DNA of 5,054 nt, taken from the NCBI GenBank assembly GCA_946479905.1, contig CAMLIA010000261.1:1-5054 (forward strand). Direction: 5' to 3'. Positions within the stretch are counted from its first letter, which is position 1. Every line of letters begins with the position of its first letter. Positions 4,999-5,054 of this stretch are shown here, piece by piece. The translations under genes were made by a program, and so were the position numbers. Source of the stretch: an uncultured Frankiales bacterium. GTDB taxonomy: Bacteria; Actinomycetota; Actinomycetes; Mycobacteriales; SCTD01. Under the pieces are notes generated by a model. That model saw nothing but the letters and a program-made list of their open reading frames with translations, did not search any database and had not been told where the DNA came from.

Positions 4999-5054
4999 TG
5001 GAGCCGCCTGTCGGAATCGAACCGACGACCTATTCATTACGAGTGAATCGCTCT
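4999..5054 (-). tRNA. tRNA-Thr (anticodon CGU), 3' part; right edge cuts the gene
   Basis: The complementary strand folds as the 3' three-quarters of a tRNA. The end of the D-arm (GAGC, complement of 5050-5053) is followed by one base and the anticodon stem ATTCA/TGAAT (5044-5048 with 5032-5036). The 7-nt anticodon loop is CTCGTAA, with anticodon CGU at 5039-5041. The variable loop is AGGTC. The T-stem is GTCGG/CCGAC with loop TTCGATT. The acceptor 3' strand is AGGCGGC, the discriminator base is U, and a CCA end is encoded (4999-5001). Anticodon CGU reads the threonine codon ACG, a frequent codon in high-GC genomes. The 5' acceptor strand and most of the D-arm lie outside the window. Confidence 0.95.

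Noticed and set aside
4828..5046. 72-codon plus-strand frame ending SRLSESNRRPIHYE
   Set aside because: The C-terminal part is the antisense translation of the tRNA, a familiar spurious peptide, and the N-terminal part is antisense to prfC.
1..5054. Mobile element, prophage, defence island or CRISPR array
   Set aside because: There are no transposase or integrase motifs, no repeat-spacer pattern and no base-composition break. The tRNA is cut by the window edge and no attachment-site duplication of its 3' end is visible within the window.

Overview
The window looks like ordinary chromosome from a high-GC Actinomycetota species. Coding regions are strongly G/C-biased at third codon positions, GTG starts are common, and the pyrophosphatase C-terminus, the release factor 3 and the tRNA-Thr(CGU) have actinobacterial character. 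Genus cannot be fixed from the sequence alone. I see no insertion sequence, prophage module, CRISPR array or composition break.

Layout from left to right. The 3' end of an inorganic pyrophosphatase gene (ppa) runs rightward off the left edge and converges, with a 7-bp gap, on a leftward run of three genes. In transcription order that run is a MATE-family multidrug/toxin exporter (1105-2397), a 107-aa membrane protein of unknown function (711-1034) and a 156-aa VOC (glyoxalase/dioxygenase superfamily) protein (182-652). Diverging from the MATE gene, with start codons only 6 bp apart, is a rightward two-gene operon. It encodes a sigma-70-family (ECF-like) sigma factor and a zinc-finger (H-x3-C-x2-C) anti-sigma factor joined by an ATGA overlap. 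The anti-sigma gene converges, with a 6-bp gap, on leftward prfC (peptide chain release factor 3). Upstream of prfC on the same strand is a tRNA-Thr(CGU) gene cut by the right edge.

How the genes may work together. The sigma/anti-sigma pair is a self-contained regulatory switch: the anti-sigma would hold the sigma factor, probably at the membrane. The back-to-back MATE exporter is an obvious candidate target, but that is inference from position only. The pyrophosphatase, RF3 and tRNA genes are housekeeping (PPi removal, RF1/RF2 recycling, decoding of ACG).

The intergenic spaces are very small and several are dominated by inverted repeats. Both convergent junctions have hairpins that span both stop codons. 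The 58-nt gap before the VOC gene and the 52-nt gap before prfC are each mostly filled by a strong hairpin without a T-tract. Four start codons were set from ribosome-binding-site position or domain fit and not from the longest open frame. I found no convincing novel multi-gene system. The points most worth a second look are the nearly abutting divergent sigma/MATE starts, the anti-sigma factor with no sensor domain, and the stop-codon-spanning hairpins.
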